DNA from: a virus
IMG/VR virus record: IMGVR_UViG_3300017986_000091
Location: 1 to 30,152 of that record
Direction: 5' to 3' (one strand)
Length of the DNA stretch: 30,152 bases
Shown: piece by piece, positions 1 through 6,337 of the stretch
Layout: each line of letters begins with the position of its first letter
How positions within the stretch are numbered: position 1 is the stretch's first letter
Notes under the pieces: generated by a model
Database searches by the model: none
The model's input: only the letters and a program-made list of their open reading frames with translations
What the model was told of the DNA's origin: nothing
Program-made: the position numbers and the translations under genes

Positions 1-2
1 AA

Positions 3-773
3 AACGCCATAGACGCTGGACTTACCAATGGCACTACATACCGATACTGGATACGCACAAAGGATTTCAGTGGCAACAAAAGCGATTGGCGACCAGACAA
101 CAATAATGGCGTTACGGCCGCGCCTGCAGCGGAAAACCTTAGCGATTACAATAATGATAGCTCGTTTGTAGATGCCACTGGCGCGGCGACTGCAGCACCT
201 ATACAATCAGTGCAGCTTAATGGCACTACAATTACTGCAGATAGCAATGGTGCCGTAGATGTTGAAGCACTTGTTGGGGTAAGCATTAACGGCACGGCGG
301 TTACAGCCTCAACAGGCTCGGTTGATTTATCCGTTATTGAAACTGTGAAAATTAACGGAACAGAAGTAAGCGCAACGGAAGATGGCGAAGTTGACCTAAG
401 CGTTCTTACAGGCATCGAATTTAATGGTACTGCGCTGACAGTTTCCAACGGCTCTACATCGCTTTCAGCACTTACGGGCGTTACATTTGGTACTGGCGGC
501 AGTTCGGCCACTGTTGCAAGTGATGGCAGCATAACGATTGGTAAGTTTGCTGAAATAGACCAGATAAACGCGACCAACGCAGCCACGTTTATAGCTGATA
601 CTGTTATTACCAACGATATGCTGGCGGGTTCAATTACAGCGGGCAAAATTCAAACGACAACTCTAAGCGCGATTGCATCGAATGTGGGCACGGTAACGGC
701 CGGTACGCTGCAATCTACCGATGGCAACTTTGTTATCGACCTTACCAACAAAACTATCACGATAACGGTGTAA
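3..773 (+). CDS. Tail tip / host-specificity protein (gpJ-like), C-terminal part
   Basis: The frame is open from the first base, so the N-terminus lies outside the window. The first visible residues (YRYWIRTKDFSGNKSDW, about residues 13-29 of the fragment) look like the last strands of a fibronectin type III domain, as in lambda gpJ-type tail tip proteins. Four 22-23-residue repeats follow, then a C-terminal stretch (GTLQSTDGNFVIDLTNKTI) typical of the end of gpJ-like central tail fibre proteins. Such proteins sit at the tail tip and contact the host receptor. The stop is 1 nt before the ATG of the NlpC/P60 gene. The family call comes from the fn3-like and terminal motifs only. Confidence 0.7.
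   Translation, partial: NAIDAGLTNGTTYRYWIRTKDFSGNKSDWRPDNNNGVTAAPAAENLSDYNNDSSFVDATGAATAAPIQSVQLNGTTITADSNGAVDVEALVGVSINGTAVTASTGSVDLSVIETVKINGTEVSATEDGEVDLSVLTGIEFNGTALTVSNGSTSLSALTGVTFGTGGSSATVASDGSITIGKFAEIDQINATNAATFIADTVITNDMLAGSITAGKIQTTTLSAIASNVGTVTAGTLQSTDGNFVIDLTNKTITITV
213..482 (+). repeat. Four tandem 22-23 aa beta-type repeats in the tail tip protein
   Basis: Four consecutive units share the pattern (I/F/L)NGT-x-(I/V/L)-(T/S)-(A/V)-x(3-5)-G-x-(V/T)-(D/S)-(L/V)-x2-(L/I). Starts are near 213, 282, 348 and 417. The alternating hydrophobic pattern and NGT turns suggest stacked beta structure. The repeats are diverged at DNA level, so this is an old duplication. Confidence 0.75.
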
Positions 774-774
774 T

Positions 775-1437
775 ATGATCGAACAAGAAATCGCAGAATT
801 GCATCCTTTCATGCAGCTTAGCCAAAAATACATAAGCGGCGAAATAGCGGCAGATGCTACCGATATTTGGATTGCCAACGAGCGTGGCAGGCCAGTTTTG
901 TCTACTACCCAGCCTGTAACAACGTTTTGCAAGGTTATACGCAGCACTGAACTGGGGTTAGCTGAAGAACCAACCGAGCCTACCGCGGTTATTTCATGGC
1001 CGCGTGGGGCCGTTAGGCTGTACCTGCCAGATAGCTATGGGGTGGAAATGCCCTACGAAAGCCGCCAGTGGGTGCGTGGACAATACGATTGCTTTAGCCT
1101 GTGCGCTGATTACCTACACCGCGAAACAGACTACGACATACGCGATTTGGCGCGGTTAGCGTTACGCATTGCAGACCCGCAAACCATGGATAGCCTGTTT
1201 ATTGACCACCCAGAATACGCGAACTGGGAGCGTGTAACGGTGCCAGATATTGGTGATGGCATTTACTTTAACGTACAGGGGCTACACCAGCGCGGCAACA
1301 TACCAAACCATTGCGGCATCTACATGGGCAACGGCATGTTTATGCACCACTTTAGCGGCCGTTTAAGCTGCATAGAAGCGCTAGACGATCAGTGGCTAAA
1401 ATACGTAACCGCATACGTGAGGCGGCGCGATGGCTAA
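775..1437 (+). CDS. NlpC/P60-type tail assembly peptidase (lambda gpK-like)
   Basis: A 220-aa protein whose second half carries an NlpC/P60-like papain fold signature. The nucleophile Cys106 lies in RGQYDCFSLC and the catalytic His179 in NHCGIYM, followed by HH at 191-192. In lambda-like phages gpK acts in tail tip assembly or in local cell wall cleavage during DNA entry. Its place directly after the tail tip gene supports a tail role rather than lysis; the true endolysin is further down (M15 peptidase). In lambda the K gene precedes J, whereas here it follows. The next gene overlaps it by 8 nt. Confidence 0.75.
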   Translation: MIEQEIAELHPFMQLSQKYISGEIAADATDIWIANERGRPVLSTTQPVTTFCKVIRSTELGLAEEPTEPTAVISWPRGAVRLYLPDSYGVEMPYESRQWVRGQYDCFSLCADYLHRETDYDIRDLARLALRIADPQTMDSLFIDHPEYANWERVTVPDIGDGIYFNVQGLHQRGNIPNHCGIYMGNGMFMHHFSGRLSCIEALDDQWLKYVTAYVRRRDG

Positions 1438-2482
1438 AACACTTTTTGCACGCGGCTCTGACGGAAAGGTTGCCATTTTTGATGGCGGGGCAAGTATTAA
1501 CCCTACGTGGAATGATTTAAAGTCGCCGTGGTATACCGCAAGCGGCACATCACAAACAGGTGCGCTTTTAAATACGCATGTGTTTATAGAATACGGAAGC
1601 GATATACAGATAGGCCAACCAGCGCCAACCGATACAAACACAGCGCAGCGTATACACATAAGGTATTACGGCAATAACAATACCACCTATGACCGTTATT
1701 TGCCCCTACCCGCCGCCGCCAGTGGGTCAGACGCTATAATTAAGGCATTGCCTCTGCAGCCGGGCCAAACGTTTCAAACCAACCCAATTATGGTGTCGTA
1801 TGCTACAGATTACGGCCCATTTTACGACCCTGTAGATAACCTAGACGACCTGTATTTTCACAGTGATCTTGGCTATTTTGGGAATAGTGCCGTGCTAACA
1901 GGTACAGCCACCCACCCAGCCCGCACCCGATCATCAAGCACAAGTAAAGGCTTGTTTGGTAGTAGCACGTATTACAACCCCGTACAGGGCAGCCAAGATT
2001 ACGCTATAGCTACCCATAGCTTCGGCACAGCTAATGTGCCGTTTATCTGCAAGATTGGCGACATACAGGCACCGGCTGGTACGCTTATACAAACAACAGG
2101 GCAAAGTATTCGTGCGGTATTCCCATATATAACAAGTACGCATGTAAGGGTAAAAGAGCAGTATGTAACGTTTGATGACAGCCTTGCTGAGTACCAGCAA
2201 AGTTACACGTTTTATTTATTTTCGGAACTTAACACTGCCAGCGGCAGCACCAGTATAAGTGTTGGCCCATCAAGCTTTTCGGCAGGCTTCGGTAAACTCG
2301 ACACCACCTACCAGTATATCAAAAGTACCAGCACAAGCCCAGATTTTTATTTGGCAGTGGGGGCTACGGCTGATGTAAATAGCGGGGCTTTAAAGGTTGT
2401 TGCCCCAGATGGGACAACCACAACGGATGGCGGGTATAACGGCACGTTTACGGGCACATCTGGGCGGGGGGTAAAAATATGA
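1430..2482 (+). CDS. Predicted virion (tail) protein, unknown function
   Basis: A 350-aa protein rich in Ser, Thr, Gly and Tyr with no transmembrane segment. It starts within the end of the peptidase gene and ends in an ATGA overlap with the next gene, so the three are translationally linked. The composition (alternating polar and aromatic, GTATH, SSSTS) resembles structural tail or appendage proteins. No catalytic motif was recognised. Its position between tail tip and lysis genes implies a tail or surface component. Confidence 0.65.
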   Translation: MAKTLFARGSDGKVAIFDGGASINPTWNDLKSPWYTASGTSQTGALLNTHVFIEYGSDIQIGQPAPTDTNTAQRIHIRYYGNNNTTYDRYLPLPAAASGSDAIIKALPLQPGQTFQTNPIMVSYATDYGPFYDPVDNLDDLYFHSDLGYFGNSAVLTGTATHPARTRSSSTSKGLFGSSTYYNPVQGSQDYAIATHSFGTANVPFICKIGDIQAPAGTLIQTTGQSIRAVFPYITSTHVRVKEQYVTFDDSLAEYQQSYTFYLFSELNTASGSTSISVGPSSFSAGFGKLDTTYQYIKSTSTSPDFYLAVGATADVNSGALKVVAPDGTTTTDGGYNGTFTGTSGRGVKI

Positions 2483-3312
2483 GTTTTTATGCAAGCGGTG
2501 ACCGCATACGGGTAACAAACAGTAGTAACGAGGAGATATTCGATACCGACAAACCAATGCCACATATTTTGCAGACACTTACGCAAAATGTTACACACAC
2601 ATTTCCAGATACAAGCAGGACGGTCTCTGAAACGAGCTACTTCTTTATAAATAGTTTTGCCTGTTCGTACTTTTACTATGATAGCTGTGCGACCACTTAT
2701 ACTTACTACGATAGCTGTGCTTACTCATATGATAGCTACGATAGCTGCGCTTACAGCACCTACAATTTCTACTATGGTCAAACCCAGTGTTATGGTGGCT
2801 TCGTTACTAATTGCTTTGGCGGGTTTGTGGATCAGTGCAACGGTGGCTGGGTGACCGAATACGATGACGAATATTTTTCGGATTGTACTTCTTACCATAG
2901 TGCTTCTGACAGTAGCAGCACATACGATATAGGCACTTTAACAAGTGGGGTAACGCCCGACTTCCTTATTGTTGTTGCTAACGGTAGCCGCACGTCTGGT
3001 GGTTCTGACTACCAGTTTGGCAGCTTCATTACTGCTATACCCACAAGCGCTAATTTCCCCGCCTCTGGTAGCACAATTTTGGAAAGCTCTTTCCAAGGTG
3101 GCGGTGCAAGCTGGCTGCGCCGCATTTGTAGCGTTTATGTGGATGGCAGCACTGTAAAGGTTGAGTTTAAACACAGCAACGCAAGCCGTGTTTCTGGGTT
3201 TTATACAGATAGTAGCTGCTTTATATTCCCCGGCTGCTCCTCAACCGGCGCCAGCATAAGCAGCGCATTTGACATAGATTTCACCGTGTACGCGGGCAAG
3301 TTCACGCAATGA
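2479..3312 (+). CDS. Tyr/Cys-repeat virion surface protein
   Basis: A 277-aa protein that shares ATGA with the upstream gene. Residues 61-90 hold three 10-residue units ending in YDSC (Cys70, Cys80, Cys90). They are followed by 8-residue spaced cysteines in CYGGFV, CFGGFV and CNGGW contexts (Cys104, 112, 120). The rest is Ser/Gly-rich. Regular Tyr and Cys spacing suggests a disulfide- or metal-stabilised stalk or adhesin. Its place among tail genes makes an exposed virion protein likely. I do not recognise a named family. Confidence 0.65.
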   Translation: MSFYASGDRIRVTNSSNEEIFDTDKPMPHILQTLTQNVTHTFPDTSRTVSETSYFFINSFACSYFYYDSCATTYTYYDSCAYSYDSYDSCAYSTYNFYYGQTQCYGGFVTNCFGGFVDQCNGGWVTEYDDEYFSDCTSYHSASDSSSTYDIGTLTSGVTPDFLIVVANGSRTSGGSDYQFGSFITAIPTSANFPASGSTILESSFQGGGASWLRRICSVYVDGSTVKVEFKHSNASRVSGFYTDSSCFIFPGCSSTGASISSAFDIDFTVYAGKFTQ

Positions 3313-3320
3313 GGTAAGCC

Positions 3321-3629
3321 ATGAAAACTTTCGGCGGCGCAGAGGTGCCAGACAACACAGAAATAGAATGCAAAACCTACAAGGAAACGCAAAACCTTGC
3401 AGAAGGGCGCCGCGTTGTTTCGATAACCTACGTGGCGATATTAACCAGCGGCGATACAACCGTGCGGGTTGAGCATGTGCGGCCACTTGCGGAAAGCGAA
3501 TACTTTGACGCAAGCCTAGAAAGCACGCAGATGGCGCAGCAAATAATGATAAACGAAGAAATTTACGGCGGGTTTGGGGCTACGTGTGCGGCCGCACTGA
3601 ATGCAGCACTGGAGGCAGCAAATGCCTAG
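3321..3629 (+). CDS. Hypothetical protein, 102 aa
   Basis: ATG preceded by GAGG (3311-3314) at suitable spacing, 8 nt after the upstream stop. No signal peptide, membrane segment or recognised domain. The C-terminus is alanine-rich and probably helical (AAALNAALEAANA). It overlaps the next small gene by 8 nt, consistent with one late operon. Function unknown. Confidence 0.6.
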   Translation: MKTFGGAEVPDNTEIECKTYKETQNLAEGRRVVSITYVAILTSGDTTVRVEHVRPLAESEYFDASLESTQMAQQIMINEEIYGGFGATCAAALNAALEAANA

Positions 3630-3840
3630 CACGTACACGGAATGCAAAGTTATTACGACTAGCCATACGCTCTTGGGCGATGTGGCAGATGTAAAGGCAG
3701 AAATACTGGAAACGCTACCCACGTATAAGCGGGTGGTGGATGTAGTTTGGTTGGAAATAGAAAATTACAGCCAGATAAAAGCTACAGAAGATGGCGTCGA
3801 AAACCACATTCTGCAGGTTTACAACGCAGCGCAGGTATAG
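3622..3840 (+). CDS. Hypothetical protein, 72 aa
   Basis: The ATG at 3622 is chosen over an upstream in-frame ATG at 3601 because GGAGG lies 6 nt before it (3611-3615). Acidic, soluble, no recognised domain. Followed 2 nt later by the nuclease-like gene. Function unknown. Confidence 0.55.
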   Translation: MPSTYTECKVITTSHTLLGDVADVKAEILETLPTYKRVVDVVWLEIENYSQIKATEDGVENHILQVYNAAQV

Positions 3841-3842
3841 GC

Positions 3843-4229
3843 ATGGAGTTCAACCCACGGCATATGAAAGGCGGGTGGGGCGAAGCAATGGTGACAGCCT
3901 TTATGCTGCAGCGTGGTTGGATGGTTTTTAATAACGTTATGTCATCGGGGCCAATAGATTTAATAGCCGTACACCCTACCCATGGTGTCGCTATGCTTGA
4001 TGTCAAAATAGATACCAAGCGCCCAAAATATTACGAAAACGGAAATAGGAGCAAAAAAGGGTACCGCATCTACAGGCCACTAAAACCACTACAGAAATGG
4101 CTACGGGTGCATACAGCGTATGTCGGTGAGGAGGGCGATATACAAATGGTGCCACCAGTTGAGGGCATAGATCGTGAACACATGACCTTACCAAAATGCA
4201 GTAAAAAGGAGCGTGCAAATGGCGTTTAA
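3843..4229 (+). CDS. PD-(D/E)XK nuclease-like protein
   Basis: A 128-aa protein starting at ATG 3843; a longer in-frame extension from 3747 is only antisense-like readthrough in the upstream gene. It has the order expected of small restriction/resolvase-like nucleases: GGWGEAMV (Glu14), SGPIDLIAV (Asp35), then MLDVKID (DxK near 48-50). These are the usual metal-binding D and (D/E)xK positions. Such stand-alone nucleases occur in phage genomes as Holliday-junction-resolvase-like or debranching enzymes. It sits inside the lysis cassette, directly before the endolysin, and overlaps it by 11 nt. The substrate cannot be told from sequence. Confidence 0.6.
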   Translation: MEFNPRHMKGGWGEAMVTAFMLQRGWMVFNNVMSSGPIDLIAVHPTHGVAMLDVKIDTKRPKYYENGNRSKKGYRIYRPLKPLQKWLRVHTAYVGEEGDIQMVPPVEGIDREHMTLPKCSKKERANGV

Positions 4230-4701
4230 ATTTAGCAAAAGAAGCTTGGCTAAGCTGGAGGGTGTACACCCGGATATGGTTAAGCTGTGCCACGAAGCTA
4301 TAAAACTGAGTGTTTACGATTTCGGGATTACGTGCGGCATGCGCACGCTTGAAGAACAGATAAAGCTTAAAGAACAAGGGCGTTCACAAACGCTTAAGTC
4401 TAAGCACCTAGAAGGGCTGGCAGTAGACGTTTTGGTCTACATAGATGGCGAACACACATGGGATGGCGCCGTTTATGATGAAGTGGCCGATGCGTTTGCA
4501 CAAGCAAGCCGTAACTTCTCTATCCCTGTGCGTTGGGGCGGCGCGTGGCACATTAACAGCATTGCCCAGTACAACGGCACAATGGAAGATGCCACTATGG
4601 CTTACACCAAGCTACGCAGCGATCAAGGGCGCCGTGCGTTTTTTGATGGCCCACACTTTGAATTATCCGCGGCTAATGTGGTTGCGCCGGAGTACGAGTG
4701 A
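4219..4701 (+). CDS. Endolysin, M15-family peptidase
   Basis: A 160-aa peptidase of the VanY / L-Ala-D-Glu (M15) type that cleaves peptidoglycan stem peptides. The zinc ligands fit the family: His63 and Asp70 in SKHLEGLAVD, and His146 in DGPHFEL, with the upstream helix GMRTLEEQ also typical. The start is ATG 4219, with AAGGAG 6 nt upstream; a GTG six bases earlier lacks a ribosome site. It has no signal peptide, so it needs a holin, and two candidate holin-like genes follow immediately. The stop overlaps the next start in GTGATG. Confidence 0.85.
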   Translation: MAFKFSKRSLAKLEGVHPDMVKLCHEAIKLSVYDFGITCGMRTLEEQIKLKEQGRSQTLKSKHLEGLAVDVLVYIDGEHTWDGAVYDEVADAFAQASRNFSIPVRWGGAWHINSIAQYNGTMEDATMAYTKLRSDQGRRAFFDGPHFELSAANVVAPEYE

Positions 4702-5024
4702 TGCCAGCGGCAAAGAAATTCCAAGCAGATAGTGCGTATGCGCAGTACGACCTAAACCATGATGGCGTTGTTAGCGATGAAGAACTGGCACGCAGCAAGG
4801 AAATGCTTGAGCTGGAACTGCGCGAAGAAAAGGCCGAAGCGCAAAAGCGAATGGCATGGGTGGCTATCGGCAGCATGGTTGTTTACATGCTGTTGCCCCT
4901 AATGCCGTTTGTGCCCGCCGACAGGCTGGAAACACTGGCAAGCCTTAGTGATATGCTATTCCTTAGCCAAGCATCCATTGTCGGGCTTTATTTTGGCGCG
5001 CAGGCGTACATGAACCGTAAATAG
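4701..5024 (+). CDS. EF-hand membrane protein in lysis cassette (holin-like)
   Basis: About 107 aa (start ATG 4701 or GTG 4698). Residues 17-28 form a textbook 12-residue EF-hand calcium loop, DLNHDGVVSDEE, with D1, N3, D5, G6 and E12 all present. A charged helix (ARSKEMLELELREEKAEAQK) follows, then two transmembrane segments, about residues 51-68 and 85-100. Its place between endolysin and a 3-TM holin suggests a membrane role in lysis, perhaps a holin or antiholin. Calcium control is an inference from the loop alone. Confidence 0.65.
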   Translation: MPAAKKFQADSAYAQYDLNHDGVVSDEELARSKEMLELELREEKAEAQKRMAWVAIGSMVVYMLLPLMPFVPADRLETLASLSDMLFLSQASIVGLYFGAQAYMNRK

Positions 5025-5033
5025 GAGGCCAAC

Positions 5034-5417
5034 ATGATACAGGCATTGATAGGGCCAATCGCAGATTTGGCAGGCACATGGCTACAAGGCAAGGTGGAAA
5101 CCAAAGCGGCAGAAACTAAGGCTAAGGTTGCTAAGGCAGAAGCGGAAGCACAGATAATGCTCAGCCGCGCTACAAGCGAAGCCGATTGGGAAAAGATTAT
5201 GGCCCAAGGCACGCAGGCAAGCTGGAAAGACGAATGGCTGGTTTTGCTGTTCAGTATTCCGCTTATTCTTTCGTTTTGTGGCGAGTGGGGGCGTACTGTA
5301 ACCCAAGAAGGATTTGCGGCTTTGGAGCAGATGCCAGAGTGGTACCAATACACCTTGGGCGTAATTGTAGCTAGTAGCTTCGCCGTTAGGTCAGCAACTA
5401 AGTTCTTTAGTAAGTGA
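5034..5417 (+). CDS. Holin of the 3-TM (GTA holin) type
   Basis: A 127-aa protein with AGGAGG 6 nt before its ATG. An N-terminal amphipathic segment is followed by a Lys/Ala/Glu-rich helix (residues 20-45). Then come SWKDEWLVLLFSIPLI, EQMPEWYQYTLG and a last hydrophobic segment ending near KFFSK. The DEWLxLL and PEWYQ elements are characteristic of the three-TM holin family known from gene transfer agents and many alphaproteobacterial and marine phages. The protein would form the membrane lesion that lets the M15 endolysin out. The next small gene begins inside its stop (GTGA). Confidence 0.75.
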   Translation: MIQALIGPIADLAGTWLQGKVETKAAETKAKVAKAEAEAQIMLSRATSEADWEKIMAQGTQASWKDEWLVLLFSIPLILSFCGEWGRTVTQEGFAALEQMPEWYQYTLGVIVASSFAVRSATKFFSK

Positions 5418-5581
5418 TATGGGTTTTGCTTTGGGTAGCGCACGCGCATGTCTGGATAGACGGTACAAATACCTTCACCAAGGTATGCGTGTATCGCCCG
5501 CTAGATGGCCCGCGTTGGCGCAAGCGCAGCTTTTATATCCACCCAGACACGGCATGCCCATACAAAATAAAGCTGCAATAA
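5414..5581 (+). CDS. Small exported Trp/Cys protein, 55 aa (GTG start)
   Basis: GTG at 5414 shares GTGA with the holin stop. The product begins MIWVLLWVAHAHVWIDG, a short hydrophobic segment like a signal sequence. A polar region with two Cys follows (VCVYRPL near residue 25 and TACPY near 48). I prefer this frame to the 72-aa ATG frame starting at 5419 because of the overlap start and the signal-like N-terminus. Two other small proteins in this window (5703-5864 and 26747-26944) have the same plan. Function unknown; a periplasmic role at the end of the lysis cassette is possible. Confidence 0.5.
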   Translation: MIWVLLWVAHAHVWIDGTNTFTKVCVYRPLDGPRWRKRSFYIHPDTACPYKIKLQ

Positions 5582-5611
5582 AAAAGGAGCAGTACCTTGC
5601 GATACTGCCCC
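5577..5611 (-). terminator. Intrinsic terminator of the sRNA and of the small-gene cluster
   Basis: Minus-strand stem GGGGCAGTA / TACTGCTCC (9 positions, one mismatch) with an 8-nt loop, followed by TTTTTTATT. It ends the sRNA and would also end readthrough from the 5703-6752 cluster. On the plus strand the stem is followed only by CTTTGCC, so it is a weak terminator for the lysis operon. Confidence 0.75.
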
Positions 5612-5654
5612 TTTGCCATTTAACCCAACTGCAGTAAAGTGGCGCTTCACTACA
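5577..5654 (-). ncRNA. Predicted trans-acting small RNA, about 77 nt
   Basis: A sigma70-like promoter (5661-5689) points left with no reading frame of note behind it. From the predicted start near 5653/5654 the RNA reads as a 9-bp hairpin (5653-5645 with 5639-5631, loop CGCCA, two G-U pairs). A single-stranded stretch AGTTGGGTTAAATGGC (5630-5615) follows, then an intrinsic terminator hairpin (5611-5603 with 5594-5586) and T6ATT. That is the layout of a bacterial regulatory sRNA. The single-stranded part is complementary to the AACCCAAC motif found before the ribosome sites of many phage genes here. No transcript evidence is available; this is inferred from sequence. Confidence 0.65.
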
Positions 5655-5660
5655 AGGTTC

Positions 5661-5689
5661 ATTGTAGAGCCAATGGCGCTAAACTGCAA
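5661..5689 (-). promoter_or_regulatory. Operator-containing promoter of the sRNA
   Basis: Minus strand: -35 TTGCAG (5689-5684), 17-nt spacer, -10 TACAAT (5666-5661). The spacer carries the near-palindrome TAGCGCCATTGGCTCTA (5681-5665), a variant of the TAGTGCCAATGGCACTA operator shared by other minus-strand promoters in this window. Confidence 0.7.
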
Positions 5690-5702
5690 TAGATAACTAC
5701 AT

Positions 5703-5864
5703 CTAGTTACTAGGATACTCAGTGCATACATAATTTAGTGCCGTTGGATCGGTATCCACTATTTGTACCCCCTGCACCTCACAAGAAACCAAGCTGCGCG
5801 TAGTGGTTACGTGTATGGTATCTATGCCCGTGGCCGTCATTACCACGATTAGTAGCGCGTACAC
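5703..5864 (-). CDS. Small exported protein, 53 aa (GTG start)
   Basis: GTG at 5864 directly abuts the TAA of the upstream gene (TAAGTG). The product begins MYALLIVVMTATGID, a short hydrophobic signal-like segment, and has two Cys (VSCEV near residue 29 and YVCTEYP near 47) that could pair in the periplasm. It is the last gene of the five-gene minus-strand cluster; the sRNA promoter begins 14 nt downstream. It has the same plan as the 55-aa and 65-aa exported proteins elsewhere in the window. Function unknown. Confidence 0.5.
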   Translation of the reverse strand: MYALLIVVMTATGIDTIHVTTTRSLVSCEVQGVQIVDTDPTALNYVCTEYPSN

Positions 5865-6011
5865 TTAGTACGTCACCAGAGTTTCGTTAGGAAATAGCTG
5901 TGCGGTGGCTATGCGGTGCTTTTCAGCGTATGCCTGTGCTTCTACCAGCGTTAAGTATTTGTGGCCACCAAAACTGTACGTCTTGGTGCTTGGGTGAAAT
6001 TTTATTTCCAT
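5865..6011 (-). CDS. Hypothetical protein, 48 aa
   Basis: Starts at ATG 6011, preceded by GGAG that overlaps the end of the Zn-ribbon gene. A small soluble protein (MEIKFHPSTKTYSFGGHKYL...), with a likely beta hairpin followed by an EAQAYAEKH helix. It sits tightly between two other genes of the cluster (3 nt before, 0 nt after), which supports translation. No family recognised. Confidence 0.5.
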   Translation of the reverse strand: MEIKFHPSTKTYSFGGHKYLTLVEAQAYAEKHRIATAQLFPNETLVTY

Positions 6012-6014
6012 GGT

Positions 6015-6206
6015 TTACTCCATTATGCCTGTAGGGTGGTCTACCACAATGCCTTTACACTGCGTGCATGCGCGGGTAAGCGGCTCTTGCTCCACAATAC
6101 GTAATTCAGCCATGCACCATGGGCAGCGGTTTTCATCCAGCCTGCGCTGTATATCGCCACGTTGATCTGGCCCCATTTCTTCAAAAGGAATTGGCACATC
6201 ATCCAT
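6015..6206 (-). CDS. Zinc-ribbon protein, 63 aa
   Basis: Two CxxC knuckles, CPWC (residues 28-31) and CTQC (47-50), form a typical zinc ribbon, with an acidic N-terminus (MDDVPIPFEEMGPDQR). Such small ribbons are common in phage early clusters and often bind nucleic acid or proteins. Its ATG lies 2 nt after the stop of the 42-aa membrane protein gene. Exact function unknown. Confidence 0.6.
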   Translation of the reverse strand: MDDVPIPFEEMGPDQRGDIQRRLDENRCPWCMAELRIVEQEPLTRACTQCKGIVVDHPTGIME

Positions 6207-6208
6207 GG

Positions 6209-6337
6209 CTAACCCCTAAACGCATCTGCGAGTGTGCGGATGATGCTGTCAACAATAATGCCAAAAAACAGCATCCCAATAGTAATGCCCAGCCAGACCC
6301 AAATGTCTGAGGTGTAATACTGCAAAATCTCAAGCAT
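6209..6337 (-). CDS. Single-pass membrane peptide, 42 aa
   Basis: ATG at 6337 lies 8 nt inside the end of the upstream gene, with AGAGGAAAA before it, so translation is coupled. The product has one hydrophobic segment (IWVWLGITIGMLFFGIIV, residues 12-29) followed by a short basic tail. Such peptides in phage early or moron clusters may act at the inner membrane, for example in exclusion, but nothing here fixes the role. Confidence 0.55.
   Translation of the reverse strand: MLEILQYYTSDIWVWLGITIGMLFFGIIVDSIIRTLADAFRG

Noticed and set aside
23-36. TACCAATGGCACTA resembling the operator near the window start
   Set aside because: It lies in coding sequence (LTNGTT codons) of the tail tip protein, far from any promoter elements; a similar TTAATGGCACTAC near 216 is also coding (LNGTT).
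146-646. Long minus-strand frame (166 aa) opposite the tail tip gene
   Set aside because: Mirror of the low-complexity repeats; hydrophobic and compositionally biased, no ribosome site, opposite strand to a clear coding frame.
5419-5637. 72-aa plus-strand frame after the holin
   Set aside because: It runs into the sRNA terminator stem and has no signal or domain; the GTG frame at 5414 has a stop-start overlap and a signal-like N-terminus.
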